Assembly: GCA_900321595.1 (NCBI GenBank) | Contig: ONWP01000187.1 | Location: 1 to 5,644, forward strand | Length of the DNA: 5,644 nucleotides | Direction: 5' to 3' | From: an uncultured Eubacteriales bacterium | GTDB lineage: Bacteria; Bacillota; Clostridia; Oscillospirales; Acutalibacteraceae | In this document: piece after piece, positions 1 through 5,542 of the stretch | How positions within the stretch are numbered: the first letter of the stretch is position 1 | Layout of the letters: the number at the start of each line of letters is the position of its first letter | Position numbers and translations under genes: made by a program | Notes under the pieces: generated by a model | Databases searched by the model: none | The model's input: the letters and a program-made list of their open reading frames with translations, nothing else | Told to the model about the DNA's origin: nothing

Positions 1-1
1 C

Positions 2-940
2 GACGCGGCGTTCAGCGGCACGATCAATATCGAGTCCAAGGCCGCCGGCTACTATCTGCAGTCGCTGGGACTGGAGGAGAAGGTCAATAACGAGACCCTC
101 GCCGCCGTGATCCCCTACGCGCTGGATATGCTTGAGAACAGCTTCGGCATCAAGGTGACCGCGGAGCTGGTGCAGAAGTTCTACGACAAGATCAAGGACA
201 CGCTGATCAAGGAGTTCCTGCTGGGGACGCTGGCCTGCTCGCCCGGGTACTGGGCGATGACCGGCGAGCACTACGAGCAGGCGAAGGAATACCTCTTCGG
301 CGGCAATGAGGACAAGTACGCCGGCGTGATCGCGAAGGCCGACGCCTATCACTACAACGTCTATGAGCGCGTGGACGAGATGCTCGCCGATATGCAGGCG
401 GACGGCGTCAAGCTCAGCGCCGTGTGCAAGTACGGCTTCCCGGCGTATCCGCTGACGGCGGACGCCAACGGCCTCGCTGACGGCGACACGCCCGTGGCGA
501 ACCAGTCCTTCGGCGCGACGACCTCCGAGTACGACACGCGCCTTGATCCCGAATACGTGCAGTCGCGCGTCGACGCCGGTTACGGCGACTATATCAGCCC
601 CGACCGTCAGATCGACGCCAGCACCGGCCTGCTGCCCGAGACGACCTGGTATATCAAGAATTTCAAGCACAATCCCTTCCCGCTGGAGGTCAATCCCTTC
701 CTGCTGGAGGTGCTCTGGCGCTCCGACTACGACATCCATGCGGACGCGGCGCACCCGCAGTTCATGGTGATGAACGACGACAACAACATCGTTCCCCAGA
801 CGACGGAAAACTGCGACACCGCGATGGTCAACCCGCCCAAGGAGGAGCAGGGGAAGGTGCAGGCGTTCTTCGCCCGGATCCGCGCGTTCTTCAAGGCGTT
901 CATCGCGCTGGTGAAGGTGCTGTTTGCGAAGAAGAACTGA
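2..940 (+). CDS. Probable secreted alpha/beta-hydrolase-fold protein (lipase/esterase-like), 3' part only
   Basis: The reading frame is open from base 2 to a TGA at 938-940, giving 312 visible residues; the true start and N-terminus lie left of the window. A GTG at 107 is in frame, but coding continues unbroken upstream of it, so it is probably not the start. Near fragment residues 196-208 is DYISPDRQIDAST, and about 15 residues later comes TWYIKNFKH (His codon at 668-670). I read these as the acid and histidine of a lipase-like catalytic triad. The nucleophile-elbow serine (GxSxG) is not visible and should lie upstream if this is right. The middle region (SPGYWAM, YHYNV, KYGFPAYPL, SFGATTSEYD) resembles secreted hydrolases of gut clostridia as I remember them, which is recall and not a search result. 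The last ~28 residues form an amphipathic Phe-rich tail ending in KKN. Substrate is unknown; a non-enzymatic secreted protein is the alternative. Confidence 0.6.
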   Translation, partial: DAAFSGTINIESKAAGYYLQSLGLEEKVNNETLAAVIPYALDMLENSFGIKVTAELVQKFYDKIKDTLIKEFLLGTLACSPGYWAMTGEHYEQAKEYLFGGNEDKYAGVIAKADAYHYNVYERVDEMLADMQADGVKLSAVCKYGFPAYPLTADANGLADGDTPVANQSFGATTSEYDTRLDPEYVQSRVDAGYGDYISPDRQIDASTGLLPETTWYIKNFKHNPFPLEVNPFLLEVLWRSDYDIHADAAHPQFMVMNDDNNIVPQTTENCDTAMVNPPKEEQGKVQAFFARIRAFFKAFIALVKVLFAKKN

Positions 941-955
941 GCCCGCTCCGCGGGA

Positions 956-976
956 GTTCCAAGTTCCGAGTTCCAA
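956..976. repeat. Three tandem heptamers GTTCCRA
   Basis: Bases 956-962, 963-969 and 970-976 read GTTCCAA, GTTCCGA and GTTCCAA: three perfect 7-bp periods with one purine change. They lie just after a small CCCGC/GCGGG hairpin (942-954) and immediately before the terminator stem. Only the repeat itself is seen; its function is unknown. Confidence 0.75.
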
Positions 977-1007
977 GGGAGCTTCGCTTTTGCGGAGCTC
1001 CTTTTTC
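975..1007 (+). terminator. Intrinsic terminator of the hydrolase-like gene
   Basis: A 10-bp stem pairs GGAGCTTCGC (978-987) with GCGGAGCTCC (992-1001) around a TTTT loop, with a single G-T wobble. It is followed at once by TTTTTCT (1002-1007 and onward). This is a textbook Rho-independent terminator about 40 bp after the stop codon at 940. Confidence 0.88.
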
Positions 1008-1030
1008 TCTGCCTCGCTGGACACAGGGCA

Positions 1031-1064
1031 AAGAAAAAGCCGTCAGTCTTTTGGCTGACGGTTT
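1031..1064 (-). terminator. Intrinsic terminator of the sigma/anti-sigma/dockerin operon
   Basis: CTGACGG (1055-1061) and CCGTCAG (1040-1046) form a perfect 7-bp stem with an 8-nt loop. On the minus strand the stem is followed by a CTTTTTCTTT tract (complement of 1030-1039), which fits termination of minus-strand transcription a few bases after the stop codon at 1070-1072. On the plus strand the same dyad is followed only by GTTTGTGTTT, so it could give weaker termination in that direction too. The two convergent transcripts thus each have their own terminator. Confidence 0.8.
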
Positions 1065-1069
1065 GTGTT

Positions 1070-2251
1070 TCATGACGCTGCCGCGGTGATATCGAATCGC
1101 GCCGCATACCGCGTCGTCTTGCCGCCGAATTCACGCCACGCGATCTCAAAGGTGTGCGTGCCGGGGCTTGTCGGGGTGACGCGGAACACGCGCTGGCCCG
1201 TCGCGCCGCCCCCGGCGTGTCTGATGACGGGGACCAGGATGCTTTCGACGCGCAGCGCTTCTGTGGTTTCTGAGAGGACGAAGTCGTCGGGCAGCGTGTT
1301 GAACGGCCCGAACTGCAGCGTCTGCCCGACGCGCAGCTTCACGGGAAAGCCCTGCAGACGCGCGGAATACCGCAGCAGGATGCGCGCGTCCGACGCCGTG
1401 ATCTTCCCGTCGAAATTAACGTCCGCCTGCGGGCGCATGTGCTCGTCAAGCTCCATGAGGCGCGCGGAGACGCGCAGGACGTCTCTGGCGGCAGCCGCGT
1501 TTCGCACATAGGTGGTATAGCCTTCGCCGCGCACCTCGTGCACGTAGCCGGGGAACGCGGTGACGTTCAGCGCGCAGGGGGGGAAGACGCAGAAGCGCGT
1601 GTAGTCGAGGTTTTCAAAGGTCAACTCAAGGATGTGCAGCTTCCCGTCCTGCGGCCAGTCTCCGCTGTCAACGCGCAGGACCGGCACGCTGCCGTCCATT
1701 TCGACCCGCGCGTAATCTGCGGCGTCCGCGCCGTCCAGCGTCAGGGCCGTGATCGTCTCCGGGCGTGAAGACTCTCTCAGCCACGGCATGCGCTCGGTCA
1801 CGCCGCCGTCCGCGTCCGGCCACGCGATCACGGATCGGGTCACCCGCGGCGCGCCGCTCCAGACGATGAGATCCACGGACAATTCGGCGTTCTCAAACAG
1901 GATCGTGACGCGCACCCCGTGTTCGTCGAATAAGCGCAGAAACGTTTCCCGGAGCGTCAGCACGGCGTTGCCGGTCCGCGTGATCTCGTACGCGTCCTCC
2001 GGCGCGCCGGACCACGGGTAGTCCGGCTCCGGGAGCGTGACGTCCAAAAAGTCCTCGGCCCGCACGCGTCCGCCCGTCGCCTCGGTCAGATCGACCGTCA
2101 GGTCTCCATAGCTGGCCTTCCAGCCGCCGACGAAGATGCGGTCCGGGTCCTCCGGGTCGACCTCGGGCTTGACCGCGGCAGCGGCCGTGCCCGGCAGCAG
2201 CAGCGCAAGGATGAGCGCCGGCATAAGGATGAAATGTAAGATGCGTTTCAT
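1070..2251 (-). CDS. Secreted protein with half-degenerate dockerin and chagasin-like C-terminal domain
   Basis: 393 residues. Residues 1-26 are a signal peptide (MKR, a long Leu/Ala core, then TAAAA). Residues ~27-245 have no domain I recognise; they appear beta-rich and include VTILFENAELSVDLIVWSG. At ~246-298 sits a dockerin-type I module. Its second half carries an intact calcium loop at 277-288 (DVNFDGKITASD) and the helix ARILLRYSARL. The first half keeps only the helix-like part (ARDVLRVSARL) and has lost the loop Asp/Asn residues. Residues ~305-388 (LRVGQTLQF, GGG at 347-349, VFRVTPTSPGTHTFEIAWR) match the layout of chagasin/I42 cysteine-peptidase inhibitors: a GxGG-like loop, then FxV...PGT, then an aromatic-Arg strand. 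The start is ATG with AGAGAGGG (2258-2265) six bases upstream. It is the last gene of the operon, 21 bp after the preceding dockerin gene. Export and docking are inferred; the inhibitor role is tentative. Confidence 0.82.
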   Translation of the reverse strand: MKRILHFILMPALILALLLPGTAAAAVKPEVDPEDPDRIFVGGWKASYGDLTVDLTEATGGRVRAEDFLDVTLPEPDYPWSGAPEDAYEITRTGNAVLTLRETFLRLFDEHGVRVTILFENAELSVDLIVWSGAPRVTRSVIAWPDADGGVTERMPWLRESSRPETITALTLDGADAADYARVEMDGSVPVLRVDSGDWPQDGKLHILELTFENLDYTRFCVFPPCALNVTAFPGYVHEVRGEGYTTYVRNAAAARDVLRVSARLMELDEHMRPQADVNFDGKITASDARILLRYSARLQGFPVKLRVGQTLQFGPFNTLPDDFVLSETTEALRVESILVPVIRHAGGGATGQRVFRVTPTSPGTHTFEIAWREFGGKTTRYAARFDITAAAS

Positions 2252-2272
2252 GTGATACCCTCTCTTTCCGGA

Positions 2273-3064
2273 TCAGAATCGATCCAACTTCGCGCTGACG
2301 CGCAGGATCCTGCGGGCCTCGCCTGCGGTGACACGGCCGTTGCCGTCCAGATCCGCCGCGCGGAACCCGGTCGGCGTGAGCGTGTGCAGCTTCGCGCTGG
2401 CCCGCAGCGCAAGGCGCGCGTCCTTCGCGGTCACTCTGCCGTCCAGATCCGCGTCGCCGAGGATGGAGATGACCGACGGCGGTCTTCCGCCCGGGTTGAA
2501 ACCGCCGTCCCAGATCACGCCGCAGGCGATCGCGTGGGCATAGAGCTCCGCTTTGTCCTGCGCATGATACAGCGCGACGATCCGCCAGTTTTCCCCGTCA
2601 GACTGGCGGTAAAACCCGAAAAAGGTGAAAGCCGGGTGGCGCAGCGCGTCGACCGTCTCCATGTTTGCCGCCGTGAACCGGACGATCTGCAGATCGGTCG
2701 CGTTCCGGTACGGCTGCATGACCTGCCAGATGACGCCGTCCGAAATCCGATCGGCGGGATCGCCGCAGTCCGCGAGCGCGATCGTCAGGACGTCGTCTCC
2801 GGCGGCGATCGTGTCGCCCTGCGAGAATCGGCCCGGCTCCGACAGGGAGAAGACCATGTTCGTTTCGGGCGTGTCCATCGCCTCGCACAGCTCCCCGAGC
2901 AGGCCGAGCCGCGGCTTTGACAGGTCCGCGGCGTACGGCGCCGGGAGATAGAGCGTGCCGTCCGCGCCGACGGCGGACCAGTCGTCGTTGAAGCTTGCCT
3001 GCGCCGTCGCGGCGAAGGCGAAGGTCAGCAGGCAGGCAAGCGCCAGCGCTGTGAGCTTTTTCAT
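2273..3064 (-). CDS. Secreted protein with complete type I dockerin
   Basis: 263 residues. Residues 1-23 form a signal peptide ending AQA. Residues ~24-200 are an uncharacterised domain with no catalytic motif that I recognise. Residues 203-263 are a full type I dockerin: calcium loop 1 at 204-215 (DADLDGRVTAKD), helix ARLALRASAKL, loop 2 at 238-249 (DLDGNGRVTAGE), helix ARRILRVSAKL. Type I dockerins bind cohesins on scaffoldins or cell-surface proteins, which suggests this protein is exported and held at a surface or complex; no cohesin is in the window. The start is ATG with AGAGAGGA (3071-3078) six bases away, nearly the same ribosome binding site as the next gene. It lies 24 bp after the anti-sigma-like gene, so co-transcription is likely. 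There is no glycoside hydrolase signature, so a binding or structural role is as likely as an enzymatic one. Confidence 0.85.
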   Translation of the reverse strand: MKKLTALALACLLTFAFAATAQASFNDDWSAVGADGTLYLPAPYAADLSKPRLGLLGELCEAMDTPETNMVFSLSEPGRFSQGDTIAAGDDVLTIALADCGDPADRISDGVIWQVMQPYRNATDLQIVRFTAANMETVDALRHPAFTFFGFYRQSDGENWRIVALYHAQDKAELYAHAIACGVIWDGGFNPGGRPPSVISILGDADLDGRVTAKDARLALRASAKLHTLTPTGFRAADLDGNGRVTAGEARRILRVSAKLDRF

Positions 3065-3088
3065 AGATGATCCTCTCTTCTTTTGATG

Positions 3089-3784
3089 TCAGTCAAGCGG
3101 GACGCTGCGGATGATCCGCGCCAGCTCCGCCTCGTCGGCATAGCCGCCCGTCTGCCAGACGCCGGCGGTGACCGTGTACCGGTCGTCGGAAAGCGCCAGA
3201 ATGACGGCGTAGGTCCGGGGCGCAGTCTCCGAGACCGTCCTGCGGCGGAAAAAGCGGTCGCCGTCCAACTCGATCCAGTCGTTTTCGCCGCTGTCGGCCT
3301 CGACGATGTGGTCGCTGTCCGCCGGGCGCACGGTCACGGCCAGATCGGCCCCGTCCGCGCTGCGCAGCACGAGCTGATAGCCGGAGGCGGTGCGCGTCTC
3401 GGCGACGACCGTGTCGAAGCGCGCCGGGATAAAGACCGGCTTCGGGTCCGCGGGCAGTCTGCCGCCGCGGGCGCCCTCCACGTGGTAGACGTGCTCGTCA
3501 AGCTGTCTGTCGTAGCGAAGCTCCGCCCGGTAGAAGTACGCGCCCACCGCCGTGGACATGACGACCGCCGCGACGATCGCCGCGATGAGCAGGGCGCGGG
3601 CCTTGCCGTACACGCGGCGGTACCGTCCGCCCGCCATCCGGCGGCACAGCGCGTCCATGGACGATTCAAATGCCGGGGAGAATGTCGCCGCTGTGTCCGG
3701 GGCTGCGGCCAGCGCGGCTTCCTCCCGCGCGGCGACGCGGATCGTCTCCCGGTCAAACAGGTCGAACCAGAATGCGTCGTTCAT
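3089..3784 (-). CDS. Single-pass membrane anti-sigma-like protein (DUF4367-like)
   Basis: 231 residues. The N-terminal ~62 residues are predicted cytoplasmic and carry FSPAFESSMDAL (35-46), a motif I associate with regulators encoded beside ECF-type sigma factors in Firmicutes. One membrane helix spans ~63-85, followed by an outer domain. Residues ~115-229 (VFIPARFDTVVAE, YQLVLRSADGADLAV, WIELDGDRFF, then YAVILALSDDRYTV and EAELARIIRSV) resemble DUF4367, a domain found in putative anti-sigma proteins. Its ATG overlaps the sigma-factor stop codon in an ATGA junction (3781-3784), and GAGGAG (3793-3798) lies 8 bases upstream inside the sigma gene, which suggests translational coupling. The likely role is to hold the neighbouring sigma factor at the membrane until an external signal arrives. 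The anti-sigma function is inferred from topology and position. No zinc-binding HxxxCxxC motif is present, so it is not a ZAS-type anti-sigma factor. Confidence 0.78.
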   Translation of the reverse strand: MNDAFWFDLFDRETIRVAAREEAALAAAPDTAATFSPAFESSMDALCRRMAGGRYRRVYGKARALLIAAIVAAVVMSTAVGAYFYRAELRYDRQLDEHVYHVEGARGGRLPADPKPVFIPARFDTVVAETRTASGYQLVLRSADGADLAVTVRPADSDHIVEADSGENDWIELDGDRFFRRRTVSETAPRTYAVILALSDDRYTVTAGVWQTGGYADEAELARIIRSVPLD

Positions 3785-4305
3785 TTGAAATACTCCTCGT
3801 ATCCGTTTTCGATCAGAAGCGCCCGGAGCTTCTCCTTGGCCCGCTCGATGCGCATGCGCACCGCGCCGGGGGACAGGCGCAAAAGCGCGCCGATCTCTTT
3901 GGGGGCGTACCCCTCGAGGAAGCGCAGCCGCATGACCTCGGCGTACTGCGGCGGCAGGGCGAACATGAGCTGTTCCAGCTCCGTCGCGTCGCCGGGGGCC
4001 GGGGCGGGCGTGTTCTCGTCCGGCGGCTGTCCCAGCGATTCCCGGTCGCGCAGCAGATCCAGCGCCCGGTAGCGCGTCACGGCGAACAGATACCGCTTGA
4101 TCGACGCCTCGGACTGTCCGCGCCGCCGGTCGAACGTCTTCGCCAGGCTCAGGAAAGCCTCCTGCGCGGCGTCCTCTGCCAGAGACGCGTCGCCGAGCAC
4201 ACGGTACGCGATGCGCACCGCGTCCGCGCGGTATCTGCGGTAGATTTTCTCGAAGTCGGGCCGGTCCTCCGGCGCGACGGCTTCGAGCAGCACAAGCGGG
4301 ATCAA
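3781..4305 (-). CDS. ECF-type RNA polymerase sigma factor
   Basis: 174 residues from a TTG start at 4303-4305. Region sigma-2 spans ~17-85 (FEKIYRRYRADAVRIAYRVLGD, AEDAAQEAFLSLAKTF, IKRYLFAVTRYRALDLLRD). A Pro/Gly/Ala-rich linker covers ~91-107. Region sigma-4 spans ~108-160 (LPPQYAEVMRLRFLEGYAPKEIGALLRLSPGAVRMRIERAKEKL), including the helix-turn-helix that contacts the -35 box. The frame stays open to 4629, but the extra 108 residues have no sigma-like sequence and run through a direct repeat and into a divergent gene. TTG-4305 has AGGAGT (4315-4320) nine bases upstream and yields a beginning, MIPLVLLEAVAPEDRPDFE, that fits this sigma subgroup. It is the first gene of the operon and overlaps the anti-sigma-like gene by 4 bp. 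It probably directs transcription of its own operon and perhaps other envelope or dockerin genes; the target promoters are unknown. Confidence 0.9.
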   Translation of the reverse strand: MIPLVLLEAVAPEDRPDFEKIYRRYRADAVRIAYRVLGDASLAEDAAQEAFLSLAKTFDRRRGQSEASIKRYLFAVTRYRALDLLRDRESLGQPPDENTPAPAPGDATELEQLMFALPPQYAEVMRLRFLEGYAPKEIGALLRLSPGAVRMRIERAKEKLRALLIENGYEEYFK

Positions 4306-4314
4306 ATCGTCAAC

Positions 4315-4320
4315 ACTCCT
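4315..4320 (-). promoter_or_regulatory. Ribosome binding site deciding the sigma-factor start
   Basis: On the minus strand AGGAGT ends nine bases before the TTG at 4305. No ATG or GTG in the same frame near here has a comparable Shine-Dalgarno sequence, so this site is the main argument for the short form of the sigma factor. Confidence 0.7.
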
Positions 4321-4328
4321 GTACGCGT

Positions 4329-4359
4329 CGGCCCGGCGTCCCGGGCCGAAAGGCCTTTC
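4329..4359 (-). promoter_or_regulatory. Leader hairpin plus adjacent palindrome upstream of the sigma gene
   Basis: CGGCCCGG (4329-4336) and CCGGGCCG (4341-4348) form a perfect 8-bp, all-G/C stem with a 4-base loop. It abuts a perfect 12-bp palindrome GAAAGGCCTTTC (4348-4359). Both lie between the putative -10 and the AGGAGT of the sigma gene, so they would be in the 5' untranslated RNA or at the transcription start. The structure is seen directly. A role as an operator, RNA-stabilising stem or translation modulator is inference. There is no U-tract, so it is not a simple terminator. Confidence 0.45.
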
Positions 4360-4363
4360 ACTA

Positions 4364-4369
4364 ATAATA
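4364..4369 (-). promoter_or_regulatory. Possible -10 box of the sigma operon promoter
   Basis: The minus strand reads TATTAT here, 59 bp upstream of the TTG start. I find no good TTGACA-like box at 16-18 bp, which could mean the promoter is read by the encoded sigma factor or is elsewhere. A 6-bp inverted repeat, GGAAAA (4372-4377) and TTTTCC (4396-4401), spans the expected -35 region and could be an operator. Confidence 0.28.
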
Positions 4370-4443
4370 CGGGAAAAACGCGGCAAAACGCACGGTTTTC
4401 CGCGAAGTTTTTGATTTTCGGCAGAATACACAAGCCGGGCGGG

Positions 4444-4483
4444 GCGGATTTGGACAGGATGCATATCCTGAGGCCGCGGCGCG
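4444..4483. repeat. Left copy of a ~40-bp imperfect direct repeat
   Basis: The first 22 bases (4444-4465, beginning GCGGATTTGGACAGGATG) are identical to 5543-5564. The next 18 match with four differences and end in a shared GCGGCGCGG. In this copy CAGGAT (4455-4460) and ATCCTG (4465-4470) also form a 6-bp dyad around GCAT, which the right copy lacks. The copy lies upstream of the GIY-YIG gene, in the divergent intergenic region. Confidence 0.9.
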
Positions 4484-4516
4484 GGCAAGTTGAGGGGCGA
4501 ACCTTCCGAAACAGAC

Positions 4517-4543
4517 TTGACATTTAAGAAAATTAGATATAAC
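4517..4543 (+). promoter_or_regulatory. Probable promoter of the GIY-YIG gene
   Basis: TTGACA (4517-4522, perfect) is followed by an A/T-rich 15-bp spacer and TATAAC (4538-4543, five of six). The spacer is two bases short of optimal, so activity may be modest or the -10 may be slightly offset. The start codon is 25 bp downstream of the -10 box. Confidence 0.55.
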
Positions 4544-4567
4544 CTTTTAGTAAGGAGATGTTGTTGT

Positions 4568-5419
4568 ATGGCGATTTTGTGCTTTTCAGATATCCTTAAA
4601 AAAGTCGGACTTGATCCTGAAAAAGTCAAGCTGATTCGGCATGCTTTGACGGATAAGGGGTTTAAGGAATGTTATGATAAAGGCATGATATATGAATACA
4701 CTTGTCACCAGAGGGCAGGCTTCAGCAAGGGATATGATTACTGGGCGATATTCATCAGCGGCGCTGGTACGCTCGCAAAGTTCTATGCACTTTATCATGT
4801 TGGCCCTGCCGTCCCGGATACTGCGGATAAGGCTCCGCAGGGTCTTCCGGAATGTGAAGCAAGAGCATACCGGGGCGAATACTCTTTTTTCCAACTGGAA
4901 CCGGTTGATCTGCTGAAGGAGTATGAAGGAAAACTGACGATTGACTGGGGCAAATCCGCACGTATGTGGCATCAGAAAGGAACCTCCGAAAAGCCTGTTG
5001 TTTCTCTGCAACCCGATGAGAAGAAGGTGTTCTCCGGTTTCGAAGATTTGATCCTCTCCTATGATGAACTAAAAGAAATTCTCGCCAATCCAACGGCATA
5101 TGACGCGTGGTATGCCGCGTTATCATCTATCAATGCCATCTATCTGATCGTTGACCGTGAAACCGGAATGCAGTATGTGGGGTCAGCCTATGGGGCCGGA
5201 GGCTTGCTTGGACGCTGGTCCTGCTATGTGGATACACGCCACGGCAACAACAAGCTGATGCGAGAGTTGATTTGCAATTATCCGGAACGCTACCACAGCT
5301 TCCAGTTTTCAATTCTGCAAATTCTGCCGAAAACGCTGACGGCAGACGAGGTTATTTCCATCGAGACCAGGTATAAGAAAAAGCTTCTCAGCGTCAAATT
5401 CGGAATGAACGACAATTGA
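4568..5419 (+). CDS. GIY-YIG nuclease family protein with uncharacterised N-terminal domain
   Basis: 283 residues from ATG-4568; AAGGAG (4552-4557) lies ten bases upstream. The GIY-YIG domain covers ~188-281: AIYLI (190-194), YVGSA (203-207), GRW with the catalytic-type Arg216, HGNN (225-228), the metal-binding-type Glu266 in SIETRYKKKL, and FGMN (278-281). All key positions appear intact, so it is probably an active endonuclease. The N-terminal ~185 residues include YWAIFISGAGTLAKFYALYHV (~58-78) and LTIDWGKSARMWHQKG (~123-138). They look like an alpha/beta recognition module seen in other stand-alone GIY-YIG proteins, but I cannot name it. It is not UvrC, Cho, SLX1 or a YhbQ-type mini-protein, which have other lengths and partners. 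Codons are more A/T-rich than in all neighbours, and a direct repeat brackets the gene, both suggesting acquisition. Homing, defence or repair roles are open. Confidence 0.87.
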   Translation: MAILCFSDILKKVGLDPEKVKLIRHALTDKGFKECYDKGMIYEYTCHQRAGFSKGYDYWAIFISGAGTLAKFYALYHVGPAVPDTADKAPQGLPECEARAYRGEYSFFQLEPVDLLKEYEGKLTIDWGKSARMWHQKGTSEKPVVSLQPDEKKVFSGFEDLILSYDELKEILANPTAYDAWYAALSSINAIYLIVDRETGMQYVGSAYGAGGLLGRWSCYVDTRHGNNKLMRELICNYPERYHSFQFSILQILPKTLTADEVISIETRYKKKLLSVKFGMNDN

Positions 5420-5441
5420 GGCAAAAACGTGCTCTTGGGGA

Positions 5442-5457
5442 GCGACAAATCTGTCGC
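5442..5457. other. Short hairpin after the GIY-YIG gene
   Basis: GCGACA (5442-5447) and TGTCGC (5452-5457) form a perfect 6-bp stem with an AATC loop, 22 bp after the stop codon. No T-run follows on either strand, so it is at best a weak terminator or an RNA 3'-end stabilising stem. Confidence 0.4.
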
Positions 5458-5521
5458 ATTCCACGGGAGTGTTTTCGATATGAGTATATGTTTTCAACAA
5501 TGTTCTTTGAGGACGTGGAAT
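5458..5521. repeat. 8-bp inverted repeat flanking an A/T-rich 48-bp segment
   Basis: ATTCCACG (5458-5465) is the exact reverse complement of CGTGGAAT (5514-5521). The 48 bases between are A/T-rich with no credible reading frame. They lie between the GIY-YIG gene and the right direct-repeat copy. I see no gene in 5420-5644; this, the hairpin, the repeat and the promoter are its recognisable contents. Confidence 0.45.
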
Positions 5522-5542
5522 CAGCGGAGAAACGCAAACGGC

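Noticed and set aside
107..109. GTG as the start of the hydrolase-like gene
   Set aside because: The same frame continues with sensible coding sequence to the window edge, so this is an internal valine.
3030..3064. Lipobox ALAC in the leader of the 263-residue dockerin protein
   Set aside because: The Cys is at residue 11, too early for a lipoprotein signal, and a normal AQA cleavage site follows at residue 23.
3089..4305. Identification as a SigI/RsgI cellulosome-sensing pair
   Set aside because: The sigma factor has a typical ECF sigma-4 region, and the membrane protein lacks the carbohydrate-binding outer domain typical of RsgI proteins of cellulosome clostridia.
3083..4527. Long plus-strand frames opposite the sigma and anti-sigma genes
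   Set aside because: They are Arg/Gly/Ala-rich mirror frames expected in G/C-rich DNA. The minus strand has clear domains, ribosome binding sites and an ATGA junction.
4490..4567. An upstream TTG start for the GIY-YIG protein
   Set aside because: It would begin upstream of the TTGACA/TATAAC promoter, and the added residues look random (including CCC). ATG-4568 has a good AAGGAG.
4306..4629. A 108-residue N-terminal extension of the sigma factor
   Set aside because: It has no sigma-like sequence, crosses the left direct repeat, the divergent promoter and the start of the GIY-YIG gene, and lacks a ribosome binding site as good as that of the TTG at 4305.
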